52,546 nt of DNA from Temnopleurus reevesii (taxonomy: Eukaryota > Echinodermata > Echinoidea > Temnopleuroida > Temnopleuridae): NCBI GenBank assembly GCA_036244855.1, contig BQKZ01000082.1:34959-87504 (forward strand), given 5' to 3'. A program made the position numbers and the translations under genes. The notes below the pieces were generated by a model, which saw nothing but the letters and a program-made list of their open reading frames with translations, was not told where the DNA came from and made no database searches. Positions 1-12,600 of the stretch are shown here, piece after piece (the first letter of the stretch is position 1; each line of letters starts with the position of its first letter).

Positions 1-290
1 CGATATTATTACCTTGTCACTGGATGGCAATTCAAGCCTTAGCATCTAGGCAGCCAAATAGACGCTCACATCATATCAGATAATGTGCTGCTGTCTCCTA
101 CCGGTCCCCAAGCACACCTGGGTAGAGTGCAACTTCTTGTTATCTCCATAAAACTCTATAGCATTTGGATCACAGTGGGGTCACTCAACCATATCCATTA
201 TTCTTAACGTTTAAAGTGATAGCAGGTACCAAGAAATTCTGACCTGTAGTTGCATTGTATATGAGAAAATGTAATTTTTGTATAACTACT

Positions 291-464
291 GGGGTGTTGC
301 TCAAAATCAACTGCAAATCAACTGCAACTTGGCAGATTGTAACGCGCATTTTCATTCGCGCGTGGTGCGCGCATTTAATAAGACGCGCATGAAACAATGA
401 TTTTGATTGGCGCGTTCCGATCAACTGCAACTTGCGATCAATTGCAACTTTTGAGCAACACCCC
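291..464. mobile_element. MITE family A, copy 1 (TIR GGGGTGTTGCT...)
   Basis: A ~174 bp element with terminal inverted repeats: GGGGTGTTGCTCAAAA on the left and its reverse complement on the right. Subterminal 'caactgcaact' and 'gatcaattgcaact' blocks are also inverted. No coding capacity. Related copies lie at 5025-5207, 11746-11916 and 28501-28670, with a right-end fragment near 37583-37605. It lies in the intron before the first visible EGF exon. Confidence 0.75.
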
Positions 465-572
465 CTACATGTATTTAGTGATTTTGCATTGGTTTCTTTG
501 GTTTTTGTATCCTTTAGAATGGCTTTCATTTAATGTATTTTCCCTTTATTCCGTCTAATATCTCTTTCTTAG

Positions 573-695
573 ATATTAATGAGTGTTCAGAGGATGGCAT
601 GTGTGAGAATGGACGTTGTATAAACGTTGATGGTTCCTATCGGTGTATGTGTCCTTCGGGTTTCACCTCCAATCCTGCACAAACTGAATGCATAG
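573..695 (+). CDS. EGF exon 1 of the window (cbEGF)
   Basis: 123 bp, phase 1-1. The acceptor is ttcttag before 573 and the donor is gtcagt from 696. Encodes [15 protein letters not shown]..., six cysteines in EGF spacing. It contains [10 protein letters not shown], which fits the Asp/Asn beta-hydroxylation motif C-x-[DN]-x4-[FY]-x-C of calcium-binding EGF domains. Its second half and the following intron recur at 2206-2272 and beyond, across a single-N join. Confidence 0.9.
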
Positions 696-3600
696 GTCAG
701 TTTGGATCTTTTCTTCTAATTAAAGGCCACTACACACTACACAGCTTTAAATTGTAAGACCAATATTGCAAATACTGAACCACGCTATAATACCTCACCT
801 CACAGCACGGTACTTGATACTTGTAACTTTATTAAGAATTAAGTATCTAGTAATCACCCTGAGAAAATGTATTATAGCATGTTTCAAGTATTTGCAAAAT
901 TGATCAATGTTGTGAAGTGTACAATGGCCGCTACACTCTTCATAGGTTTTTAAGCATGGACTTTCATGAACATGGACTTCCAATGATCTTTATTCCTTTG
1001 ACTTTGGAGATCCACCGACAGATTTGAGGTGGTCTGGGTGAGAGATATAACTTTTCTCGGCCATATATTGCTTTGAGTTGACAGATCCACTATGTAAAAT
1101 TGCGTAACCTGTGAGCCGACAAATTTGTCAGCAGGGCCCCGTAACATAAAGGTTTGCGATTAATCGCTATTTGATTTAGCGATCGATTGCAAACGTTAGT
1201 ACATGATTTGCCATAGACTTGCGATTGATATCAATCGCTATCAGATTAGCAATTAATCGCAAACCTTTATGTTACGGGGCCCAGATCTACCACTTCAAAG
1301 GAATATAGATCTAGTGAGCCTATGACTTGAATAAGTTTGAGACAGTATTGGTTTAATGATTGTTTAACTTTCATATATACTCTTTCTCAATCTCTGTCTC
1401 TATTCTTATGTGTTATTTTTTGTCTCTCTCTCTCTCTACCCCTCTCTCGATCACCTCTTTATTTCCATATTTGTTGAACCTGAATGAATATTTGTCTCTT
1501 TTGATATTCATATTCTAATACGGGTTCATTTTTTATGAGAAGCTATTTATTGACTTACCTGAAGGAATTTACCTGAAGGAATGTCTTGTCCAGAATAAAT
1601 AAGTAGTTCATGATCATTGAATTTAGCTAAAATGTCATTATATGATTTTTTTTTTTAATTTTGGCCAAACATTAGTTATATAATATTGTCCACATAAGAT
1701 TAACGTCATATAGAAAGTAAAAACTGCTTGATTTGTTATAGGAAATCTTTCATCAATGAGAAAACAGCTGCAAATTGACAAAAAAAAAATCATTTTCAGG
1801 TGATGGGCATATAATACAACAATGATTTATATAAGCAAGTGCCAATCAACCGTACCTTGCAGTACCAGTGATGCTGAACGTCCAGAAAATGCATGACATT
1901 CAAAATTAGAATGTGAATCACCAAACAGCTGAAATAAATATTTTTTTCATGAGAGGAACCATATTAATATCTTACCTTCTCTTTAATGAGAAAGTATTTG
2001 TTTCAGTAGTTTGGTGATTTACATTTTAATTCCTATCTTCATGAATAAACCGGAAGGTTGGCATCTCTATAATTCCCCCTTGATTGGCAAGTAACTCAAT
2101 CATTTTCCTAACAATTTAGACATTGATGAGTGTGGACAGACCCGGGACACGCCCCTGTGTGGTGAAGAGGCCACCTGTGTGAACGACGTTGGTGATTACA
2201 GGTGNGATGGTTCCTATCGGTGTATGTGTCCTTCGGGTTTCACCTCCAATCCTGCACAAACTGAATGCATAGGTCAGTTTGGATCTTTTCTTCTCATTAA
2301 TTTTTTTCCTATGATTTTTTTTTAAACTCCTTCTGTGTCAAATTAATGCTGAAGGAAGGGATTATGTCGCCCAAGCCACTAGCTTAGGCACTGCAAACAA
2401 TAGCAAGCATGTGATGGCTATTGTTTGTACTCCCTATGTTTACACACAAAAGAGCACTTCCCATTGAGGTATGTAGTTGTGCCAACAGGTGAGCAAAACC
2501 ACTTCAGTGTTAAGCATGGACTTACATAAGAATGGACTACCAGCGATCATTATTTCTTTGATGTGGGAGATCAGCTGACAGATTTTAGATGGTCTTGATC
2601 TTGGTCTTGATCAGCTATATAAACATATCTTGGTGTTAGTTAAACAATTTCAGGGACTAAAACTTAAGAGGAGTAAAAGCGATTGCTCTCCTAAAGCTAT
2701 ACTTCAATGCTTTTGGGGAGTGATTTATAGAGCCTCTTGTAACCCCAGTTTACTACATGAAGACACAATTTAGCTCCACTAAAACTATGCTCAAAAGCCT
2801 CTAGAAGAGCTTTTGCATTAAATTTCAGTCCCTGAAATTTGTTAGGTAATGATGTGTAACATTAGAGCCTACAGTTTTCGTTCTTTTAAATCTGTTGGGA
2901 GATCTACCATTTCAAAAGGAATATAGATCTGGGAAGCCGATGGTTTAAGTAAGCTTGAGACTGAGAAATGTTAGGAATGATTATTTTCTTTTACTTTTAC
3001 TTTTTCTGTCTCAATCTTTGTTTTTATGAATTATCTTCTCTCTCCCTCACTCTATTACTTCTGCATTTCCATATTTGTTTCTTTTAATATTCATATTTTT
3101 ATGCTGGTTCAGTTTGTATGAACAGCGTTTTGATGACCTATAAAGATTTACTTGAAGGTGTGTTTTGTGCAGAATGAAGATGCGATTTGTTATTATTGAA
3201 TGTAGCTGTTGCCCATTTGTATTAATGATCTAAAGAAGATCATAACATAGGGGATGGAAATTAGTAACCAAAGAGAAAAGAAGTAGTTTCTTTTAAAATA
3301 AGTCATATTATATTGTCCACACAATAGACAAAACAAATATAAGAAAGCTATAATCAACAAGAAATCAACTGCAAATTGATAGAAAATGCAAACATATGTT
3401 CTGATTGGTAAAAACTCTTTTTCTTATAAGACATGGGTACAACACAGCAATTATTCTGATAACGTTCATGCAATAAAAGTGATGCAAATCTTCCAGAATG
3501 TGCATGGCATTTAGAATTGAAATGTGAATCACCAAAGAGCTGAACAAAATACTTTCTCCTGAGAGAAAGCGTGAAGTTATTGCTACATCATACCTTCTCT

Positions 3601-6600
3601 AATGAGAAAATATTCGCTTAATCTGCTCTTTAGTGATTCACATTTTAATTCCGGAAGCAGGGAATAATTTTACTTTTCACAATTGATTAGCACTTTTGGA
3701 TATAAAGGATACATTTTCAATACTTTACTATACATTCTATGTGACAAATTTGCCAAACAAAATGTCTTTTGTTTAGCAAGCCTGCTAAAATGCATAGCAA
3801 ATTGTAATGCAATACCAGGAACATTATTCCCTGCGGAAGGTTGGCATCACTGCAATACTTCCATTGATTGACACATAACCAAACATTCTCGTAACAATTT
3901 AGACATTGATGAGTGTGGACAGACCCGGGACACGCCCCTGTGCGGTGAAGAGGCCACCTGTGTGAACGACGTTGGTGATTACAGGTGTGTTTGCACTGGG
4001 GACGATGTCTACGACAGTGAGTCACAGACATGTCAGACACCGGAAGAGCCAAGTAGACCTGAAATTGGTGAGCTAGTTTCTGTTTCGAGATGACACTGCG
4101 GATCTAATTTTTGTTTATTTAGTTTCATAATTGGTTGAGAAATTTGCTCCAAATTTATGGTAATCAGCAGAGGTATTATTAACAGCTTACTGCGATGGAC
4201 CATCTGCAAGTCAAAGTGCAGTAATGTAATGAACTGGTTTATATACTGGCATAATTGTTAATAATAATGATAACCTCACAAGTTCTATTTTTAAATAAAT
4301 GCAAAATACAGCCCAAAAGTTTATTTTATAATATTATTCAAAGGCACCTAAATATGAATTTCCAGTGTGATTGTTTTTTTTGCTATTAGGTGAATAACAA
4401 TTTTGCATTAAATAAATGGGGATAGATTTCAATCATTAAAAAAGAAAAATTCCTTTTTGGGGCTTTTAGAAGTAGAAATGTTTGCCCTAAAATCTCCATG
4501 ACTGGTAGGTATCTCAAAATATTTTGTTTATAGCTTTGGTAACCAATCTCATCAAGAATACATGTCAAGCTTATTCTCCTTTTGATTCTTAATTTCTTCC
4601 TCCAAACCTTGTAAGTAGTGGAAGAAGAAAGAAAATATTGCTTTGGCAGCATCATTGATCTCAACTGCCAAGGTCCAATGTCAGCAAACTGGATTGTTGC
4701 TGTAATATGGGGACAGGATCAGAAAATTAATGTGAACTTGTCGTCTGCTTTTCATCAGATTTTAATTCATAAATTCTCCTTTGTATCTCTCAAAATGCAG
4801 TTGAAGAAGAAAGAAAGGACTGCTATGGAAGCATCACTGATCTCAACTTCTGTTCCAATCTGCTTGGGTCTAACGTCACCAAACAGGAATGCTGTTGTAC
4901 TGTTGGGGCTGGATGGGGAGACGATTGTGACCTTATGGTCTGCCCCTCGAGAGATAGTAGTAAGTATGGCAGTGAGGGATAAGATGTAAAGTTTTACTGA
5001 AGTGAACTACTGTACTATCAAATGAGTGCTGCTAGAAAGTTGCAATTGATCACAAGTTGCAGTTGTTTGGCACGTGTCATATCAGCATCATTGTTTCATG
5101 TCCTTCTTGTTCTAAGTGCACACTGTGTGGGAATGAAAATGAATGTTTCAAGTTTCAACTGGTCTGCAGTTGATTTGTGATCAATTGCAACTTTCTAGCA
5201 ACACCCCTTTAGTTCATACATGTGCATCATACATTTGAGTGACTATATTATTCATAAGTTCAATCAATTTTAAAGTTGCCTGTCATAGCTACGGTGCTAT
5301 GAAGATTGTACACTACGTTGCCAAACATCACAGAACCAATCAGGAATCTTTTTTTTTTTTTGGCGCAAGAAGACTGTAAGAGAATGTGTGGTATGTTAGC
5401 TTATAACCATAGTTTTGGACCAATTCTTCTTAGCATGACTAATTATTCTGTTCTGTTATTGATTTTTTTAGCTGCTTACAATGAGACCTGTCCAGTAGGC
5501 TTGGGCAAACACGTGATCACCCAGAGAAACCCAGCAGATCCATTCGACTTACCCATACCGACTTATCCTGAAGCTGCTGCCCACCCGTCAGCTGGTCAGG
5601 AGGCAAGAGTGTTAGGTAAGCTTCTTTTCTCATACTCTGCTTGCTTATAATAAGAAATGTCTATTGGGCCTAGCTAGGCATGATACCACCAAGGTGAAAC
5701 GTACTGGTTTACTTAACAATACAAGTACCCAGAAGAAAGTGAAGGATCTGTTTGACCTACCCATCCCAACCTATCCTGAAGCTGCAGCTCATCCGTCAGC
5801 TGGTCAGGAGGCAAGAATTTTAGGTAAGCTTCTTCTCTCATGTTCATCTTACTTCCACGAGACATGTCCAGAAGTTGTAATCTGCCAATAGGAAATATAC
5901 AGGTCTACTTAGCCATACTGACAAAGTTAACAAGCATATTCAGTTAACCTGATCATGCTGACTTATCCTGAAGCTGCTGGACATCGGTCAGCTGGTCAGG
6001 AAGCAAGAGTTTTACATAAGTTTTATTTAATCATACTCTGTTTGCTTAAACTGAAACATACATGTAGCTAAGCAGTAATCCACCAAGAGGGAATATACAG
6101 CTCTACTCACCTAAACTGACAGAGTAAAGAAGCATATTAATTCGACCTACCCATCCTGACCTACCCTGAAGCTGTTGCGCATCCCTCAGCTGGTCAGGAG
6201 GCAAGAGTTTCAGGTAAGCTTAATTTATCATACAGGGATTGCTTACAATGAGACATGTCTACTTGGCCCAGCTAAGCATGATACCACCCAGATGAATCCT
6301 TCTGGCCTGTTTAGCGATACTGGCATCCAGAGTAAAGAAGCATATTCATTTAACCTGATCATCGTATCTGTCATGAAGCTGCTGCTCATCCGTCAGCTGT
6401 TCAGGATCGAGGCGAGAATTTCTGGTAAGCTTATTGTTTCCTACTTAGGTTGCTTACAGTCATACATTCCCAGTAAGTCTAGTTAATCATGAGACTGTCC
6501 AGGGGAAGTCTACAGGTTTACTTACATATAATATACGTTGATGGATACCAGGACAACTTGTCTTGACCTATCCTTAAGCTGCTGTACGTCAATCAGTTGG

Positions 6601-9600
6601 TCGGGATGCAATCATTTATTGTAAGATTCTTTTATTTTGCTTACAATGAGACATGTCCAGTAGGCCTATTTAAACATAGAGGAAACATACAGATATACTC
6701 ACCTTTCCTGACATAGATGGACACAGCATCAACCTATTTTGACCTATCCTGAATCTGCTGCTGCAGAATCTGCTGTCAACTTGACAAGAAACAATAACTT
6801 CAGTTCAGCTTTGATTGCATTCATGTACTTTTTCCATCACCGCAACACATTTTGTACTACTTTTCTCTATGACAGGTATAAATGAATGTGTTCTCTTCCC
6901 TGATGTCTGTGGTTCTGCTACCTGTGAAGATCGGGAGATACTCTTTGATTGTGAATGCCCCGAGGGCTACAAATTTGATGATGCCACCAAGGATTGCAGA
7001 GGTATGTTTTGCTGTAACAAATACTTTAGAATGTTTGAAATACCACTAAACTTTCTTATTCCTTCTCATTAGTTCTTATGAAACATGTCTTGTCATCTTA
7101 GGAATGCATTTGAAAAGAAAATAGTTCAATTAGAAAAAGAGATATTTCCTGTGTTCAATTTAATGTTAAATTGAATCCATTTCATGGCATCGTTTAAGAT
7201 AAGACTCTTGCCCTCTCTTAAAATGCATGAGAATCAGATTATGAAGAGCAGAAGATAACCTCAATTTAACTTTCAACCTTTTTTATAATGATCAGATGAA
7301 TGCATACTGTGTAATCAAAATTTAAAAAAATTGCTTTTTTATACAACATATTAGTTATAATTTGTTTGTTTCTGTGATCTCCTGGAACTACTTTGATATT
7401 ATCTCCATAAATACCAATACTGTATATTTCAAATAACAAACCAATGAAGTTTATTAATGTTTTATGTATTCATTTAATTGCTTTTCCAGTATACGACTTC
7501 TGCTTTGTTTACTATGGAGTGTGCGGCAATGGAACTTGTGAAAACACAGAAACCAGTTACAGCTGCAAGTGTTCGAGGAATTACGAGTTTGATGCTAGTA
7601 TCCCAGGATGCACATGTAAGAAGCAGAATTACCTACTACAATAAAGATAAAGCAATCTCCTTGTGTTAGACAAAACACAATCTGTTTTTAGATGGGACAA
7701 AATTATGTTAAGACACAGAAACCTCATACAGGAATGACAATTTTGACACTAGTATAATGCAAGAAAGAGTATCATCCTCTCTATATCATGTAAATGAATA
7801 TAGTAATCATCTTGTTAGGGAAAGAAAAAATTGGTTCTGAGTTGGGATAAAAATTCTCCCTGCATTTTTATTCATCTATAAAGAAAGGGAAACATATCGG
7901 TCATGAGCTAGTCATTGGTTTATTTAATATTAGATATATATTTTTGGTAAGGTGTAATTCATTTTTTTTTAATTCTTACTCATCCACTGAAAAGTGTTTT
8001 GAAATTACAATACAATTACATGTTTTGATTCATGGAACTCTAGAAGTGATGAATGGAAAATCAAAGATGAATAAGAGTGATAGATGATGTAGAAATTACA
8101 ATAAAGTGCAAAGATTGATTTATAGTATCTCATCTTCTTTTGACTATTGTTGTCCAGTTTCCAAGCAAAATATCCTGACTCATGATGCCTTAATTTGTCA
8201 TTTTCCTTCATTAAATATAAACAATAACCCATGTTGATTTTCATGACCAAACTCTACATGATTCAATGCAGTTGTAAATTTTAATTTGCTCATCTCATGC
8301 AAAGATCTCTTCGTTTGTCCACTTTATAAAAAATGAATTACTAATGTTGATATTCATTTTAAAACTCTGCATGATTCAATGAAATGATACATAAATGTTG
8401 ACTCGTTGCCAAGATGTTTATGTTATGTCAGCTGCACCAATGTGCACTCTTATGATAGTTGGGCAAATGTTTAAGATCCAACACTGCATGGGCAGCATGC
8501 TTTTCAGACAGCTATTTGTTAAATGCTATTCAACCAATGGGGATATTTTTTTCATGTTGGTTGAAATTCGCTAATTATTACAAATATTTGTGCTGGGAAC
8601 AAATTTCCAGGGCAGTGTTTCACTATAAAGTTAAGAAAGACTTAAAAAAGACTGGTATCAATGCTTGTGCTGCATACTCAAAAGGCTTATTCAACACAAG
8701 AACTGTTTGCCAGTTGTTATTTAAATCTTTCTTACCTTGTACCCTGGTATCATATTACAATTTGCTGTTCATTTTACCATGAGTGTTCAACAAAAGATGT
8801 CTGTTTAGCAACTTTTTTTTACATTGAACTTTACGCCGCAGCATTGAAAATATTTACTCAAAAGTTAATCTGCTAATCAAATTTAAAAAATAAGAATATT
8901 CCCTCATTGTAAGAACAGCATTTGTGCCCATCATTTTAAGAGTGTGCATTGTTTTTTAATTTCGTACTTTTGGATGAGAGCTGCTGAATCTGCTGAATGA
9001 TCATCCTAAACATCTGTCTTCAAACGAGGTTGTCATATTTAATTGAATCGGACAATTACGATCAGTCCCTTGACATAGTGGTTTCCTGTGACTCGCAAGG
9101 TGTCTAATTCTGAATTGAATGGGGCTCGTTTAGAGGAGGGTTATTGAATGTTATTCCAGCTAATGTGTCTCCAAAGCCACACGCATGTACGATGAATCTA
9201 CAGTATCTCCTAATTTTCTTCATCCTTTTTCCTATTCCAGTCTCTATCTATTTGTTTATCTATTTGTCCATACCTCTAGCTACCAATCTATTATCATTAT
9301 CCTACTACACACTCGTCCATTCATCCATCCGTCCATCCATTCATCCATTTATGTATCCATCCATTGATCAATGCGTCTATGCATCCATCCAGCTATCTAT
9401 ATATTAATTTATCTACCTCCCCATCTCCATCACTCTCTTATCTTTCTCAGTCTATTAATTTGCCCCTTCTTTCTGTACATTATTGTTGTCAGGTAAATTC
9501 CCTTAACTGTAAGTTCATGAAAAAACATATTTAGAATGCAGGTATTTTGGCTCAATGAAATTTATATCTGTTTTTCTCTCCTCCATTTTTTTTCCAGTAA

Positions 9601-12600
9601 TAGATCATTGTGAAACATCTAGTACCTGTGGTAATGGTACTTGCTCCAGTACAGAGAGAGGCCCAGTGTGCAGCTGTCCTGAAGGTCAGAGATTCAATCC
9701 CTCACAGAGATTGTGTGATGGTAAGTCACAACTCCTTTGTTAGTCTTCTTATCTCATTTAGTAATAGATCATTGTGAAGCATCTAGTACCTGTGGTAATG
9801 AAACTTTTGCACCAGTACAGAGAGAGGGCCAGTGTGCAGCTGTCCTGAAGGTCAGAGGTTCAATCCCCTACAAAGATTGTGCGAAGGTAAGTTGTCATTC
9901 AGAATCATTTTTGTTCAGTAATAGATCATTGTGGAAACATCCAATACCTGTGGTAATGGTACTTGCACCAGAACAGAGAGAGGGCCAGTGTGCAGCTGTC
10001 CTGAAGGTCAGAGGTTCAATACCTCAAAAAGATTGTGCGAAGGTAAGTCATCATTCGGAATCATTTTGTTCACTGTAGATCATTGTGAAACATCTAGTAC
10101 CTGTGGTAATGGTATTTGCACCAGTACAGAGAGAGNNNNNNNNNNNNNNNNNNNNNNNNNNNNNNNNNNNNNNNNNNNNNNNNNNNNNNNNNNNNNNNNN
10201 NNNNNNNNNNNNNNNNNNNNNNNNNNNNNNNNNNNNNNNNNNNNNNNNNNNNNNNNNNNNNNNNNNNNNNNNNNNNNNNNNNNNNNNNNNNNNNNNNNNN
10301 NNNNNNNNNNNNNNNNNNNNNNNNNNNNNNNNNNNNNNNNNNNNNNNNNNNNNNNNNNNNNNNNNNNNNNNNNNNNNNNNNNNNNNNNNNNNNNNNNNNN
10401 NNNNNNNNNNNNNNNNNNNNNNNNNNNNNNNNNNNNNNNNNNNNNNNNNNNNNNNNNNNNNNNNNNNNNNNNNNNNNNNNNNNNNNNNNNNNNNNNNNNN
10501 NNNNNNNNNNNNNNNNNNNNNNNNNNNNNNNNNNNNNNNNNNNNNNNNNNNNNNNNNNNNNNNNNNNNNNNNNNNNNNNNNNNNNNNNNNNNNNNNNNNN
10601 NNNNNNNNNNNNNNNNNNNNNNNNNNNNNNNNNNNNNNNNNNNNNNNNNNNNNNNNNNNNNNNNNNNNNNNNNNNNNNNNNNNNNNNNNNNNNNNNNNNN
10701 NNNNNNNNNNNNNNNNNNNNNNNNNNNNNNNNNNNNNNNNNNNNNNNNNNNNNNNNNNNNNNNNNNNNNNNNNNNNNNNNNNNNNNNNNNNNNNNTCATT
10801 GTGAAACATCTAGTACCTGTGGTAATGGTACTTGCACCAGTACAGAGAGAGGCCCAGTGTGCAGCTGTCCTGAAGGTCAGAGATTCAATCCCTCAATAAG
10901 ATTGTGTGAAGGTGAGTCACAACTCCTTTCTTCCTTTTCCTCTCTAGTTTAGTAATAGATCATTGTGAAACATCTAGTACCTGTGGTAATGGTACTTGCA
11001 CCAGTACAGAGAGAGGCCCAGTGTGCAGCTGTCTTGAAGGTCAGAGGTTCAATCTCTCACAAAGATTGTGTGAAGGTAAGTTGTCACTCATAATTATATT
11101 GTTCAGCGTAGATCATTATGAAGCATCTAGTACCTGTGGTACTGGTACATGCATTGGTATAGAGAGAGGCCCAGTGTGCAGCTGTCTTAAAAGTTCAGCG
11201 GTTCAATCCTTTGCAAAGATTGTGCGAAGGTAAGTTTTCACTCAGAATCATTTTGTTCAGTAGTAGATCATTGTGAAGCATCTAGTACCTGTGGTAATGG
11301 TTATTGCTCCAGTACAGAGAGAGGCTCAGCAACCAGCTGTCCTGAAGGTCAGAGATTCAATGGTTAACAGAGTTTATGCCAAAATAACTCAATAATTATA
11401 TTCTCTTTGCAAATTTTCAGAGAGATGGTTATATTCTTTGTGGACTTTCCCTTATTTTCAATTATCACTTTCACCATTTCAAAACATCATCATCATCATT
11501 GCTACAAGTAAAGTCAACCATTGGATATATCTTCATAATTTGAATAGTTGAACCATATTTTGCTTGCATTGTAGTTAGATAGTTACATCCCCAGTTTGAT
11601 ACTATAGATATATCTTTGACTAATGCATTCATTTATGGCATGTAGTGTTTTTCCTTTGTATCCCAATGAATATTTCTTTTTTCATGATAAAAAGATGAAA
11701 GCTAAAATCATTATGATGCATTCCTTCTTTGAAAAATTTTTCTTAGGGGTGTCACTACCAAGTTGCAATTGATCGCAAATAATTTGCAAAGTAGTTGAAA
11801 ATGGGAATGTGCATTTTCATTTGCGCATTAACAATCGCACACTATCTGCTCTTTTGACAAGACGTGTATCATCAACTGCCACTTGCAATTAATTGCAACT
11901 TTGTAACAACACTCCCTAAGCCAGGGGCGGTATTCTGGTAGGTGTCTTATCTCAAAATATTATCTTATCTTTAAATTGCTATTCTGGAAGCACGGTATTC
12001 TGGTAGGTGTCTTATCTCAAAATATTATCTTATCTTTAAATTGCTATTCTGGAAGCTGTCTTATCTCGGTGTCCTAACTTTTGTCTTATCTTTTGTCTAA
12101 TCTCCCCTGCGCGCCATAAAATTGCAGCGCGCAACGTATTGCGCGCAAGAGATATGATAAATTGATATTCTGAAAAGTGTCTTATCTTTTGTCCTATCTT
12201 ATCTAACGTCTAATTTCTCATAGAGATTTAGGACACCTAGCTGTCTTATCTCCGCCATGGCGGCAACTTTTCTTGCATTAAACGTTATTAGGGAATAGGT
12301 TATGTTAAGAAACGAATGTCTGATTATGAAAGACCAATACAGACTTCAAAAAAAGTTATTTTGTTTTATTTTTTATGAATTTTGTTTACCTGCGACTTGA
12401 TGCAACAGCTGTCTCTTATACACATCTAGATGTGTATAAGAGACAGNTATCTGGTTAATGTATATTTCTATGGGACATGATTCTTTTCCCTTGCAACAAA
12501 ATGAACATTTCATAATTCATGATAAAAGAGGAAACCTAAAATAACTTGGATTCATTCCCTCTTTGATTTTATAAGTTTCTATTGTAAAGTAAATAGACAA

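Larger units (their letters stand above)
696..2119 (+). other. Intron (left haplotype copy)
   Basis: No coding signal. It holds a palindromic MITE (1134-1282), a short CT-rich tract (about 1419-1450) and a second inverted-repeat element (1890-2045). Stretches such as 'ttaagcatggactt' (about 950) and the 'aaggaatatagatct' block (about 1297) recur near 2513 and 2916. The whole intron is therefore present twice in the window. Confidence 0.7.
2273..3902 (+). other. Intron (right haplotype copy)
   Basis: Counterpart of 696-2119, with substitutions and large indels. It lacks the MITE of 1134-1282 but has its own inverted-repeat insert (2646-2839) and shares the family D element (3501-3655). No exon is seen in it. 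Confidence 0.7.
7616..9597 (+). other. Long intron, mostly non-coding with repeats
   Basis: I see no exon. It contains a degenerate family C MITE (8609-8745) and a microsatellite tract of (CATC)n/(TCTA)n type at about 9230-9420. The rest is AT-rich and unremarkable. Confidence 0.5.

Noticed and set aside
185..529. 114-codon minus-strand frame
   Set aside because: It spans the family A MITE and intron; no recognised domain.
10051..10952. Open frames running through the N gap
   Set aside because: They exist only because unknown bases contain no stop codon.
12409..12446. A genuine Tn5-like or natural palindromic insertion
   Set aside because: Exact 19+19 mosaic-end pair without transposon body, next to an N: library adapter explains it fully.
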